From contig CAXKVV010000723.1 in assembly GCA_964058805.1 (NCBI GenBank), forward strand, positions 1 through 29,071: a stretch of 29,071 nt of DNA. Reading direction: 5' to 3'. The notes under the pieces are model-generated. The model saw nothing but the letters and a program-made list of their open reading frames with translations. It searched no databases and was not told the DNA's origin. The stretch comes from Schoenoplectus triqueter (lineage: Eukaryota; Streptophyta; Magnoliopsida; Poales; Cyperaceae). Shown here in pieces: positions 1 through 11,657 of this stretch. Each line of letters starts with the position of its first letter. Position 1 is the first letter of the stretch. The position numbers and the translations under genes are program-made.

Positions 1-3000
1 CTTTTTTTCACAGTGAAAGATCATTTAAAGAAAATCAAAGATCATTTAGGGAAAAAACATACAACAAAGAAGATAGAAAGAAAAAACTAAAGAACTGTGC
101 TGACCTGAAGGGGGGTTTCTTCACCATTATCTTCTGAAATATTAGCCATCAATAGACCCCATTCAGTATTTAATCCAACAGCTGTAACCTTTTACCATAA
201 TAATACAAATTAGGTCATAGAACTAATTCTATTCCTAACATACAAGGAATATAAGTATGTGCAGGAAAAATCAAATTACATCTACATGTATTAAAGCATT
301 AAGAATTGCATACCATCATTGTGCCATAACCATCAGCAACTTTGCAACCAGACATCAAAAATGGGTCCCCTTGATCCTTATTCACCTATTTATTTTGTTG
401 AGAAATATTAATTGTTTATCCTGCTTGTAAACATGCGAGAGGTATGGGGATCAATACCCCGCATCTCCATATATGATCAGTATTTCATTATTATCATCGA
501 TATTTGAGATCTCTGATCTTATGCTTTCAGATTGGGTTTTATTTCTAGCCTACCCCAATTTATTTGGGATTAAAGGCTTTATTGTTGTTGTTTGTCCTGC
601 TTGTAAGCAAACTTTATAATCTAAACAAGATAAAAAGCAATAGAAAGAATTGAAATTGCTCACAATTTTGGATTCCCCAGTCATACTTGATTCATCTATA
701 GCAAGAGAATGCCCTAAGATTAGAACACCATCTGCTGGGACCTTATAGTAACAGAAAAAAAAAATATATAAGAATGGTATCCCGAAATACAAAGTTCATT
801 GGCATGTAAATCATATATTAATAATTACAAGGAAAAAGGAAGAAATTGCAATATATTTTTGAGCAACTAATTGATATGCATAGTCTTGTTGAATTCAATA
901 AATATGCCTATAGCACATTGCCAGGTTCCAATCTGCCCATTTATAACAAGAGCTATGAGCCAGAAGAGATATCTGAACAATTATTCTATAGAAAAGTATG
1001 TCGAACTCACTTGATCTCCGATTTTTAGAGGAATTACATCACCAACAACGAGATCGAAGATTGATGCTTCTACTGTCCTTCCACCTCTTATCACCTAGAA
1101 AATTTCCATTGTCCCGGAAGTTAAATGTTGTAGATTCTAAACAACGAAAAAATATTATTTTGTGTTACCAGGTGTAAGGACACACCTCCAGTTGTATGTT
1201 TTGTTTCTCTTCATTTAAGTGCTGGAACTGAAGAGATTGCTTATAGTCACTAATCGCTAAAAACAGAGAAAAAAAGAAAGAAATAAAATAACAGTTTATT
1301 AAAAAAAAGGGTTAAAACACTTTAGATTTGTAACTCTAAAATAAATAATGATGATAATTACCAGTGACAAGTATAACAAGAATAACGGCAAATAGAATAC
1401 TTCCACCATCATACCAACCTTCACTAACACTCTGCAAAAAAGACTCACAATATATAAAAAAAAATATTTTTTGTAATACAACATAAATACTCTAATAATG
1501 TAATAGATAGATAGAAGACCTCAGTAGTCATCCCCAAAACAAGAGAAATGACTGCAGCGACCATTAATATAATCAGCGTTAAATCCTGGCATGCTTCCCA
1601 CACGAATAGCTACAGATTCGGTAATAAAAATTTAATTAGCATACCAGCTCAGCCACAAATTCTAAAATCAAAAGGGAGGCATAAAATAAGAAACATACAA
1701 AAAAGTTTCTGCCTTTTTTGCGGGGATAAGTGTTGGTGCCGAATAATTCTTTTCTTCGTTGAAGTTCTGCCACATCAGCAGTTATGCCCCTCTCTATATT
1801 ACTCCTCAATAAGTTGGACAGCCCCTTTATCTGCATTTAAATAAAAAACTCACACTGGTTCTGCTGGTACAAACTATTTGTAAAGAAATAAAAGGAAAAT
1901 ATGGACAATTTTTTTTTTTTTTGGGGGGGGGGGGGGTTATACCCCTCCAAGCTCTTGAAGAGAAGAAAGATTGTGCTCCCTAGATAGAGAATTTAATTGC
2001 TCTGAGCCAATTAAAAACCCACCACTGCGGCATGGATCTACTATTTTTGATTCCACACTCACTGCTAAATTAAAAAAGAAGAAAGAATAGCAACCAGGTG
2101 AAATCAGCTTAATGGAATTTGATTGCACGTTATAGGTGGTTGTGTGTGAACTAGTCTACTAAATTAATTACTTTAGGTTACGTATAATTCCTTTCCGTTC
2201 ATCATTACAAAACCTCAAACATGAAAATGTCAAGTTAAAGACAATAAATATAACCAAAAAAAGGAAAGTCGAAAGGTGATACTAACCAACCGCCTCTCTT
2301 TCTCCTGCTTCCTTGAAAAGAAATGCTGCCTATATTTACAAAAGTAGAATAAAGAAAATTTAAATCGGAAGAACAGAACTGTACTGCATAATTGTAACTA
2401 AATTAGCAGAAATTGTAAATAAATTATATGTTCCTCTAAAACATACTCGTATAACTTGAGCATGTGCCCGAATTTTTCTCCGGATTTTATCCTTCTCTTC
2501 TTCCTTTTTAAGGTCTAGCGTGTATCTAAAACGGCGTGATGCATTCAACACAAGGGCCGCTTGCTGAAATATTCATAACCAGAGAGGCTGAGTGATGCAA
2601 AAATGTGGGCGTAGAGTGTGAGAGAGAATTTGTGAGCCTTATATAACTCAAATTTCTTTTAAAAAGTTGTCTAGAAGTGTTAGCTCTCTGACATATATAG
2701 CATTTTTATTTAGTAGTTGATTTATGCTCGCACAAAAATGTGGATCATAGTTATTTAAGGAAGCATATTAGAGTCCAACATGTAATGTTGCTATAAAGCT
2801 TATGCTACAGAAATAAAGCTTGATCCATATATATAATAGACAGTGCACTGCTTTAGTGATCTTAATGGATACCACCTGCATTCTCTAGTGATGGAAGATT
2901 GCTTGGTCTTAACATACAGTTATAAACTATGGAATGTAACACCTAAAACTGCAATATTATGTTTCATTGAACCCATTCAACTGTTCCTTTGATATTGTTT

Positions 3001-3465
3001 ATTCCCTTTGATCTAGTTCATGACCAAAGTTATCATTATTTCCAAATATAATACAAATATTAGAAATAAGACAAGAGTCAGCCAACTATTATATCTTGAA
3101 TTAAAACTGATTTTTGTTCGAGAATAGAAAGTTGACATTTTCCAACACAAAAGAAAAAAAGAAGGGAACTAATAGAGGCACAATAGTTAGGGTCCTGCAT
3201 ATATTAGCAAATTTGAGGGGGACTTTAAACCATTGTAAGCCAGAAGGTGATTGAAAAGGTAAAGAGAGTATAGTTGTTGAGAACATACCCTCCATCGGCG
3301 GAGGCGGTCGATGGAGGCATTTTTAGGAGGGATATCGAAGGTGTCTTGTGAGGTGGATGTGACAGCCACAATCTCATCATTAGTTGTGGCACCTAATCCT
3401 GAGGGAGGCCCACCAAGCTCCTCATCATACCTCCTTTGGTACTTGTCTGGAGATCTCAGCTCCAT
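1..3465 (-). CDS. Autoinhibited plasma-membrane-type Ca2+-ATPase (ACA8/9/10 class), N-terminal 12 coding exons, partial
   Basis: P-type (P2B) pump that exports Ca2+ from the cytosol using ATP and is released from autoinhibition by calmodulin. Exons, in coding order: 3465-3289, 2563-2447, 2329-2287, 2064-1943, 1830-1699, 1609-1520, 1431-1362, 1256-1186, 1094-1011, 741-664, 385-314, 188-105. All introns are GT-AG, phases are compatible, and together they give about 380 residues without a stop; the family is about 1,070-1,090. Visible parts: an N-terminal autoinhibitory/calmodulin region (ASRRFRYTLDLKKEEEK, near residue 70), two predicted membrane segments (around LTLIILMVAAVISLVLG and SILFAVILVILVT), and the actuator-domain motif SMTGES, the TGE dephosphorylation loop. 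The phosphorylation motif DKTGT lies beyond the left edge. Many short exons are typical of the ACA8/9/10 branch. The start ATG at 3465 opens the family-typical N-terminus MELRSPDKYQRR. The gene looks intact here; which of ACA8, 9 or 10 it matches is not resolved. Confidence 0.95.
414..606. repeat. 17-bp target-site duplication flanking the SINE
   Basis: 414-430 and 590-606 read GTTTRTCCTGCTTGTAA, differing only at the R position (A on the left, G on the right). Confidence 0.8.
431..589 (+). mobile_element. SINE inserted in a Ca2+-ATPase intron
   Basis: A 159-bp insert in the intron between exons 664-741 and 314-385. It is flanked by a 17-bp direct repeat (414-430 and 590-606, one mismatch), the size expected of a LINE-mobilised SINE. 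Its 5' part holds a box-B-like pol III promoter (GGGATCAATACCCC). Its 3' end carries the CCCAATTTATTTGGGATTAA hairpin segment followed by TTGTTGTTG, a tail known from plant tRNA-derived SINEs. No clear box A is visible, so the 5' end may be truncated. It lies antisense to the host gene. Confidence 0.8.
1909..1936. repeat. T14-G14 homopolymer block inside an ACA intron
   Basis: Fourteen T followed directly by fourteen G on the plus strand. On the gene strand it is C14A14 and starts 6 nt downstream of the 5' splice site of exon 2064-1943. The exact length is likely to be unstable or misread. Confidence 0.9.
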
Positions 3466-4360
3466 CTCTCTCTCCTCCTTTTCTCTGGCTCTCTCTCTCT
3501 CTCTCTCTCTCCTTCAGTCCCCAGTCTCCTTTTGTTGATCAATCAATCAATCTGCAGCATTCAACAAGAATCGTCACTAAGACGGTCAGGCAGCCAGATC
3601 AGTAATCTCCATGCATGATGAGCCTTGAAATTAGATGGGTCAATCAGTTGTTTAAGTTAGAAGGGAACACGGAATAAGAAGAGCAGAATAACCAGATTTT
3701 ATCTAAACTTGAGTGTTTAATTTAGGTTGGGGATGGCTAAAAATAGCAAGAACTGTGGCTGATTCAGGAAAACAAAGTAAAGGATACATAGACCTAAAAT
3801 AAAGTAATAATAATTATTATAAGCATATTTGATAGAGGAAGTGGTTAAACTAACAAAGCTGACATCTTTATCCTTTGAATTGGGCCCGGAACTAATCAGA
3901 AAAACCTCCGGATAATGGAAAAAAAGGCGTGGGTTACCAGTTGATGAATTACTTAATGAACTGAAATAAATTGAATATGCAAAAAGAGAGAAATTAGTTT
4001 GCAAAATGAGAAATGAATTTGCAGGGCAGGTAGGAGGCAGCCTGCAGAAAGGGGGAAAGGGTGCCTAATTGAGCTTGCCTTTGCGTTTGCCTTTGTGTGC
4101 GCGGATTGGATGGAACTGGATTGGATAGGATTGCATTGAGTAGAATTCGGTGGCGCCTGGGGGATTCAATGCACCGGAAGAAGGAGGGGGGAGGAGGGGA
4201 GACACGGAGAGGAACGGAGGGGAGGAGGGAGATCTGCTGCTGCTCCAACGAATGCTCCAACGTCCAACGAAAAGGGAGGAGAGGAGAGGAGAGGAGACGA
4301 AGGAAGTTTCCCGGTAGTTTCTTAAAAAGTAAAATGTAATTAATTAATTAAACTTTTCGA
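3466..4360 (-). promoter_or_regulatory. Probable 5' UTR and promoter of the Ca2+-ATPase gene
   Basis: No convincing coding exon lies here. The gene strand directly upstream of the ATG has a GA repeat (CT run 3489-3511 on plus), common in plant 5' UTRs. Further up, 4020-4310 is strongly pyrimidine-rich on the minus strand and looks like a first non-coding exon. A TGCAG acceptor-like site near 3555 on the minus strand would fit a 5' UTR intron between the two. I see no certain TATA box. Transcription start and leader splicing are inferred from composition only. Confidence 0.4.
3489..3511. repeat. (CT)n microsatellite in ACA 5' UTR
   Basis: About eleven uninterrupted CT units on plus, GA on the gene strand, about 25 bp upstream of the start codon. 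Confidence 0.9.
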
Positions 4361-4410
4361 ATATCATATCATATCATATCATATCATATCATATCATATC
4401 ATATCATATC
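4361..4410. repeat. (ATATC)10 pentanucleotide microsatellite
   Basis: Ten perfect head-to-tail copies of ATATC, just upstream of the presumed Ca2+-ATPase promoter. The remaining stretch to 4634 is AT-rich with no gene that I can see. Confidence 0.97.
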
Positions 4411-4643
4411 ATAATCATACTAAATTCAGAGTATTTTACTTATTGTCTGTTGCAACTTGCAACTGGCGCACCTGTAGCCGGAAGCTTAATTTAGTCAATT
4501 CATATTTCAGATGTTAATTTATTTTAATTGATTTAGCTTAATTTAGCTTTATTAGGCAGGCCACGCTTAATTCAGATTTCAGATTCCTTAATTTTATGGT
4601 CAAGCATACTACTTTGCCAACTAATAAGGACACATATGCTTGT

Positions 4644-4760
4644 CAGATTTTTTTAGTAAATAAAAAAAATAAAGGAAATTGGTCAAAATAAATCGCCACT
4701 TTTGCGGTACGAGTCTGAAAAGAGTTTTGAACTCGGTCTGAGGTCTGGGACCGAGTTCAG
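4644..4760. repeat. Left terminal inverted repeat with subterminal hairpin
   Basis: Inverted match to the right end. The inner part contains a perfect 10-bp stem: GAACTCGGTC at 4729-4738 pairs with GACCGAGTTC at 4749-4758. Confidence 0.7.
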
Positions 4761-4794
4761 TCCGGCTTATTTTTTTTCGTTTGTTTATGTTGTT

Positions 4795-4945
4795 AAGTTA
4801 GTTATTATGTTATATTAAATTATATTATGTAAATAATTATTATGTTATATGAAATTATATTGTATAAATAATTATTATGTTATATGAAAATTATTTTTTG
4901 CGGTTAATAATTTAAAAATTATTATGTTATATGAAAATTTTGTAA
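4795..4945. repeat. Degenerate AT-rich tandem repeat
   Basis: The core TTATTATGTTATATGAAA recurs about four times at 35-47-bp spacing inside the left arm of the TIR element. The neighbouring stretch 4945-5040 is AT-rich and holds nothing else that I can see. Confidence 0.7.
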
Positions 4946-5659
4946 GAAATTAACGTAAAAACATAAATAAGGAAAACTAAATTTGAAATCATAAATGAGA
5001 AAATAAAAATAGATATATAAACAAAAGTCATATAAAGAACAGTCTAAAAAATACATTAATGTCTACGAAACATCCTTCGAATGAGAGACAGACTGTATGT
5101 GTCTCTTGACCGAATTTCACGGCGAGGGCGCTCGTGTCTTGCATCCGACGGTACCTGCGTCTCGGGCACTCGGGTGGACGGACCAGGAGTGTCATACGAT
5201 GACACGCATGTAGCATCATACTGGGTACCAGAGGTCCCAGCACCCAGATCGAGGCTCATCTGACTCATGAGCTGAGAGTACGACATGAAATCTCCCTGGA
5301 ATAAGTCGAACTCATCAGTCGTCGACTCCGGCGCTAGGTCAGGTGGGTCGCTGATCGGACGGTCATCGGCAGAGATATCGATGTCCTCATGATCCGTCGG
5401 AAGACATGTACGAGTAAATTACACATATTTACATGAATTAAATTATCAAAAATCAGTTAAATTAAAAATACCTACAAGTTAAAATTAAATATATCAAATA
5501 TTGACTTGCAGAAGCAAGTATCGCAGTGAAAATATGTTGATGACCTAAATTAGCCATCAAATGCTTTATCTGGCGTAATTCATGCTTGTCAAACCCTGAA
5601 TGCCCGGGCGTCGTAAGCCAACCAATGGCGGTGACTGTATTTTTCACCAAACGGAACAT

Positions 5660-5790
5660 CTGACGTGTGCTTGTTCACCGCCTCCCGACGTGTGCTTGTT
5701 CATCGCCTCCTCGTCCTGTGTCCACTAGTAATACTGCGCCCAATCGATATTTTGCCCTTCACCGCCTCCCGATGTGTGCTTGTTCTTACG
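5660..5790. repeat. Short repeated segment in the PMD 3' coding region
   Basis: The core CACCGCCTCCCGACGTGTGC, or close variants of it, recurs three times (near 5665-5685, 5690-5710 and 5760-5780) within the C-terminal part of the decayed PMD gene. Confidence 0.6.
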
Positions 5791-7116
5791 GTAAGTCAGG
5801 ACCTGCTAGTAATCGATCGGCGCCGGTGGAGGAACCTGCTGGAAAAGACCGAACCGTCGCATGATTCTATCTGGATAGTGATTCTCAACATCCAAAAGTG
5901 AATCATCCACACACGACACTTCCACCTGCATAAGTTACAGTTAGCAAATGAAATTCATTTATCAATTAAACTACATAAATTTTATTGATTTTAGAAACTT
6001 ACAAATTGAAATGCGCATAGTACACCAAAGGCAAGTCGTGGTGGTAGACATTGTATGGCGTCCAATTGATGTTGTCGTCTTGTAAAATCTCGAACTGATC
6101 CCGAAAGTGTCCGAGTCCTCTATGTCGCGGCGTGTACTTGAATAAGTGTCGGGTCGCCCATTTGACACCGTATGAAGGCCGCAATTGATGCTCGAAACCG
6201 CCAAGTGGAGGCTCCTCAGTTCTACACCTGCACCGCCAATAAAATATGAACAAAATATGATTTTTTCAATTGAGATGAGTAAGAATGATTTACCTCGGTC
6301 TCCCGATCGAGAATCACGTTCACGACCACATCTAAAGCTGAAGCAGTGTTCCGGCTATGCAATCGGCCAGCTTGAGACATGACCGAGAGAGGTTGAAGTA
6401 CAAGCAAGAGAGTATTGCCTGCCCTCAATCATAGCCGTCCTCCGGTACGTTGAGCATATCGTCAAGAAATGTCAAATACATTGCCGACACCGAGTCTGCA
6501 CTGTTGTTCGGGAACATCACGACCCAAACAAATTCAAGCAAAATGCTCATGTGTACCTACAAAAAAAAAGTTAGTACTCCTGTGTACGTACACAATAAAT
6601 TCATGGACTGAGTAAAATTTGTACCATCGGACGGTCTCGTCATCTGAATAAGGAGGCAACTCTTGAAAACGCTTTCTTAAACGGTCACGAGTTATCGGTG
6701 ATGTCGTCATAACTATATGAATCAGCATTCAACCCAAGTAGCATCTCCACCGTCCTGCTTCATTCATCATCGGTCACCCCTGTTATCGGTTTTTCTGTAT
6801 TTTTCGAATTTACAAAATCAGATTAGTAGACTTAAAAAATATATAAAATAACATACTAAAAATTTAAAATACCTCTGATAGACAATCCCCATAGACATCA
6901 CACGTCCTCTAGCGCAACTGTCAGCTCGCCGACTGGTAGATGAAATGTCGACGTCTCTGGTCATCACATCTCGACAAGCGCTGTCAGGAGTGATTTATCT
7001 AAGTGACAATCACCCATAATCGCTATTTGGTACAGACCCAATCGATGCAGATATGGATCCATCCGCGCGTTGTATGATATCTTCAGACGATGTGCGTTCA
7101 AACGGAGAGTGCTATG

Positions 7117-9216
7117 TGTTGGGATTCGGAATGCCCAAATCCCATTAATGCTCAAGCTGCGGAAAGACCGTAGAACAAAAATTTTACTTCTACTTAAGTT
7201 AGGGATTAAAGTATGTCGGATAATAACCGAGAGTTACAGACATTTAATCCTTTACAAAAGACGGTAAAATATTATTTTACTTCTAACTTAAGCTTAGGGT
7301 TAAAGTGATGTGTCGGATGATTACCGAGAGATACACACCTCTTTAAACCTTTATTGATCTACTCCATGATTGATTTCTAAAATATTAATCTACTTAACAA
7401 TTAAATAGATTAATATAAGATGTTATACCTCGCTTCCAAATTTTAATTGGAATGAAAATCGGCTTGTCTCGGAGCACCAAACGTCTGATGCCTCTGTAGG
7501 TTATCCACCAGGACTGACCAGAGAGCGGTTTATTTCTTTTGCCAGAAATACTGTAAACCACGGTTTTTCGCAAAAACACTATTCACCCGAGAAAAAGACG
7601 AAATAGTACTATTCACGACTCGCAGTAATTCTGTTTCACAAATGTGCAGAAATACCGCAACTTTCGTAAAAACACTATTCACCGATCCCGTGAATTCTGA
7701 AACAACCGTATACCGGGAGAGAGAAAGTAGAACTGATTTGGTGGAAGTTTCTCTCTCACCCTACCCCTCTATTTATAGAAAAAATGGAATTGACAAATTA
7801 TCAAAATGCCCTCGTGAATAGTAAGGAGGTTTCAAAGTGAAAAGACCAAAATACCCTTAAAGTTCATTCAATTTACCAAAACGCCATTGGGCTTTTTGGC
7901 CAAATTACCGAAATACCCTTGGGCTTTTGGACAAATTACCAAAATACCCTTGGAGGTCATCATGGGCCTTTTTGGGCTTTTCGGATTTTGGGCTTTTTTG
8001 GGCTTTTCTGATTTTGGGCTTTTAATTATTAATTAAGACTTTAATTATAAATAGGCTTTGGCCCATAATTCAAATCCATAATTAACATTTTAAAATCCAA
8101 ATCAAATATATATAATTGTCATCTACAATTATATTTTTCTCGGTTGTTGTTTCGGCGAATTTATACGACGTGTCCAACACGTTATAAATTCAATCTGATT
8201 TTTGCTTCTTGTCATCTCTATGACAAATATAATTATATCATATATAATTAATTATAACCATCTTATTATTAATTATAAACAATTCATAATTAATCAATAA
8301 GATTCTCCGATTAACTCCTATACGGTGTGACCCGACAGGATCCGTGTTATGTTGGTAAATAGAGTTAAAACCGTTTTAACTTCTATAATCATAGGAGGCA
8401 TCTGGCAGAATGCACTATGACCATCCAATTACACAGATGATGATGTACTGTACAATATCATGATCCAGTAAACTATTTACTTGTGTTTAATTCTTTTGTC
8501 TCATAGCTATCAGATCAGTTTCAAGGTAGGTATGTGTCATCCTTGCAAACTTAATCTTTTCTTGATCCTGAGTAAATAATCAAATATAATTACTCTTGTA
8601 ATTATACTGCTAGCAGATAATCTTACTCTATCAAGGGGCCCAGTGATGCTATAACTCATATAGAAATATGAGGGACAATAGTACTTTTGGCAAACCATCT
8701 CTTCCTCCGCATAAGTTATGTATACCGAAGAGCTACCTTTATAGCCACCTTTTACGGATAACGTTTGGTAGAAATCACACACATACATATCTTATGTAGG
8801 AAAAATGAATACCTCATACTTTAGAATTTAATACTGAACGAAAACATTAATGACACGAACACAATTCCATTTAATGTTTCATTCGGGGTCTATCAAATAC
8901 GATGTTCCTAGAACATCTATTTATGTGATTAAAATGACAACTCTTTGTCTATGGTCTGTAAAACTTGACCATCATTTAATCCACATACTAACCTGATAAC
9001 GGTTAATTAGTGTTCCTGCTAATTACCTTGGTTAGTGACTTTTAAGAGTATATTCTATATTATGAAGTTTCACAATTCCAGTCATGAACTCGGAATGATT
9101 CATAAATTCAATAATACTCAAGGAAACAAAATATCGTTTAAATATCCAATTCATGAACAAAGCTTTATATAACAAATTTATCGTATTATTGACTTCAAGA
9201 TTATTACAAACTAACA
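7117..9216 (-). repeat. 3' LTR of the copia element
   Basis: 2,100 bp with TG...CA ends. It is identical to the other LTR except for about three transitions. It contains a CTATAAATAG TATA box on the minus strand (7769-7778) and short GGGCTTTT/CCAAAATACCC repeats around 7850-8030. An 83-codon frame at 8537-8788 recurs in all LTR copies but is probably chance. Confidence 0.97.
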
Positions 9217-9227
9217 ATCTCCCACTT
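9217..9227 (-). other. Polypurine tract (plus-strand primer)
   Basis: AAGTGGGAGAT on the minus strand, directly against the 3' LTR (TGTTAG...). This is the typical plant copia polypurine tract in the expected place. Confidence 0.93.
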
Positions 9228-9355
9228 AAGCTTGGAGTCAATCATATTGAGCCATGCCTTATACAAATCTCTTTATTCTATAAATCTCTCAGATTTAAAG
9301 GAAAATCTCACAGCCAATCTCCTATGTGTCTCAAACCCATAGAAGATATGTGCAA

Positions 9356-11639
9356 CTAGTGCTTGGCCTGAGGTAGAGATCTTACAAGTGGATCAGCTGT
9401 GTTGCCGACGGTGTCAATTTTACAAATCTTTACGTCGCCTCTATTTATGATTTTTCATATGAGGTGATAACGTCTGTGTAATCACTTACCACGAGCTCCG
9501 AGTCAGCACCGTAGATGAGAAACATATCCTTAGTTCTTCTTAAGTACTTAAAGATATTCTTTGCAGCATTCCAGTGCTCCTAGCATGGATTAGCCTGATA
9601 TCTACTCGTCACACTCCAAGCGTACGAGACATCAGGGCGAGTGCACAACATGGCGTACATGATAGAGCCAATAGCCGAAGCATATGGTACTCTACTCATT
9701 ATGTTTTGCTCATCAGTTGTCAAAGGACACTGAGTCTTGCTAAGCTGTGCACCATGATTCATTGGCAGAAATCTTTTCTTAGAATTCTACGTGCTGAACC
9801 GATTCAGCACTTTATCAATGTATGTGCTTTGACTTAATCCAATAAGTCTCTTAGATCTATCTCTATAGATCTTTATGCCTAGTATATAGACAGCCTCGCC
9901 CAAATCCTTCATTGAGAACACTTTCTTTAATGAAGATTTGGCTGATTGCAATAGGGAATATCATTTCCCATTAAGAGTATATCATCCACATAGAGGATTA
10001 GAAAAGCGATGGCACTCCCACTAGTTTTCCTGTATACATAAGGTTCTTCTTCGCATTTGATGAAGTCAAACTTTTTGACTTCTTCATGAAATCGAAGATT
10101 CCAACTCCGTGATGCTTGCTTCAATCCATAAATGGATTTGAGAAGCTTGCATATCTTTCCAGCATTTCTTGGATCCTCAAAACCCGTGGGCTGTATCATA
10201 TACACGTCCTCTTCCAAATTTCCATTTAGGAAGGCGGTTTTCACATCCATCTGCCATATTTCATAATCATGAAATGCGGCTATTGCTAGGAGCATCCGAA
10301 TTGACTTAAACATAGCTACGGGCGAAAAAGTTTCATCTTAATCTACGCCGAGAATTTGTTTGAAACCTTTCGCTACTAGCCGTGCTTTGTAAATAGTCAT
10401 ATTACCATCCATGTCTATTTTTCTTTTAAAAATCCACTTGTTAGCTATGGGTTTTACCCCAACAGGTGGTGCAACCAGGTTCCAAACCGTGTTGTCATAC
10501 ATGGATTGTATTTCGGATCTCATGGCCTCCAGCCATTTATCAGAGTCGGGTCTATCCACTGCTTCCGCATAGGTCAGAGGATCTTCAGCATCAAATGCTG
10601 AGACTTCATGCAGTCCCATGTACCTTTAAGGTGCACGAACTGTCCTATGTGACCTTCGTAGCACTTGTTCTTCAGGCTGTCGAACTTCATCCACATCAGT
10701 ATGCGCATTTAGTTCTATTTCAACTTGCGTTGAAGTAGATGAGCTCGGGACTAGAACTTCTTCCACAACTATTTGTAGATTTGGTTCTTCCAAATGCTCA
10801 TTAGCCGAAGAATCAAGTGGTGGGTTTATCTGATCAGTATCAGATATTGTATTGTGTGATGTATCTTGAATTTCTTCAAGTATTACATTACTCCCACTAC
10901 TTCCTTTTGCGAGAAACTCTTTCTCCAAAAATATACCATGACGAGCAACAATTATCTTGTTCTCGGACTGATAATAGAAGTAATATCCTTTCGTTTCCTT
11001 AGGATACCCTACGAAAAAACATTTATCAGCTTTGGGTCCAAGTTTGTCAGAAGTCGAACGTTTGACAAATACCTTGCAACCCTAAATTTTAAGATAAGAC
11101 ATATTTGGTATCTTACCAAACCATAACTCATATGGAGTCTTTTCTACTGACTTGGATGGAACCCTATTTATTGTTAGTGCAGCAGTTTCTAGTGCGTGCC
11201 CCCAAAACATTTTTGGGAGTGTGGTATTACTCATCATGGAACGAACCATGTCTAACAGAGTTCGATTCCTCCTCTCAGAAACACCGTTCCATTGCGGCGT
11301 TCCCGGAGGTGTGAGTTGTGAGACTATCCCACATTCTTTTAAGTACATTGTAAACTCATAACTTAAGTATTCGCCTCCACGGTCTGACCGTAAGGCCTTA
11401 ATACTTTTATTCAGTTGATTTTCTACTTCAGTCTTGAATTCCTTGAACTTTTCAAAGGATTCAGACTTATGTCTCATCAAGTAGACATAACCATATCTAC
11501 TGTAATCATCAGTAAACGTGATAAAGTAGCGATCACCATTTCTTGTACAAGTACTCATTGGTCCGCATACATCTGTGTGTATAAGGGCTAATAAGTCACT
11601 TGTCCTTTCGCCCTTCTTGGAGAAAGACAATTTGGTCAT
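9356..11639 (-). pseudogene. copia pol remnant: integrase, reverse transcriptase, deleted RNase H
   Basis: From 11639 to 9927 the translation stays in one frame, interrupted by three stops at 11082-11084, 10626-10628 and 10338-10340. The integrase core shows HTDVCGP, SDRGGEY and NGVSERRN (the D, D, E catalytic positions). The reverse transcriptase shows WQMDVKTAFLNG and the YVDD box. After 9927 the frame shifts repeatedly: KDLGEAVYILGIKIYRD, CTRPDVSYAWSVTSRYQ and GADSELVVSDYTD are visible in pieces. RNase H then jumps from its first catalytic Asp (YTD, near 9455) to the C-terminal tail (IDTVGNTADPLVRSLPQAKH, to 9356), so the middle of the domain with its remaining catalytic residues is missing. 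Such a protein could not complete replication itself. Confidence 0.93.
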
Positions 11640-11657
11640 TTTTCACGTAAACAAGAT

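Noticed and set aside
8537..8788. 83-codon minus-strand ORF present in all three LTR copies (also 16215-16466 and 22924-23175)
   Set aside because: Shared because the LTRs are copies of each other. Several of the differences in the solo LTR change the amino acid, with no sign of selection for protein, and no domain is recognised.
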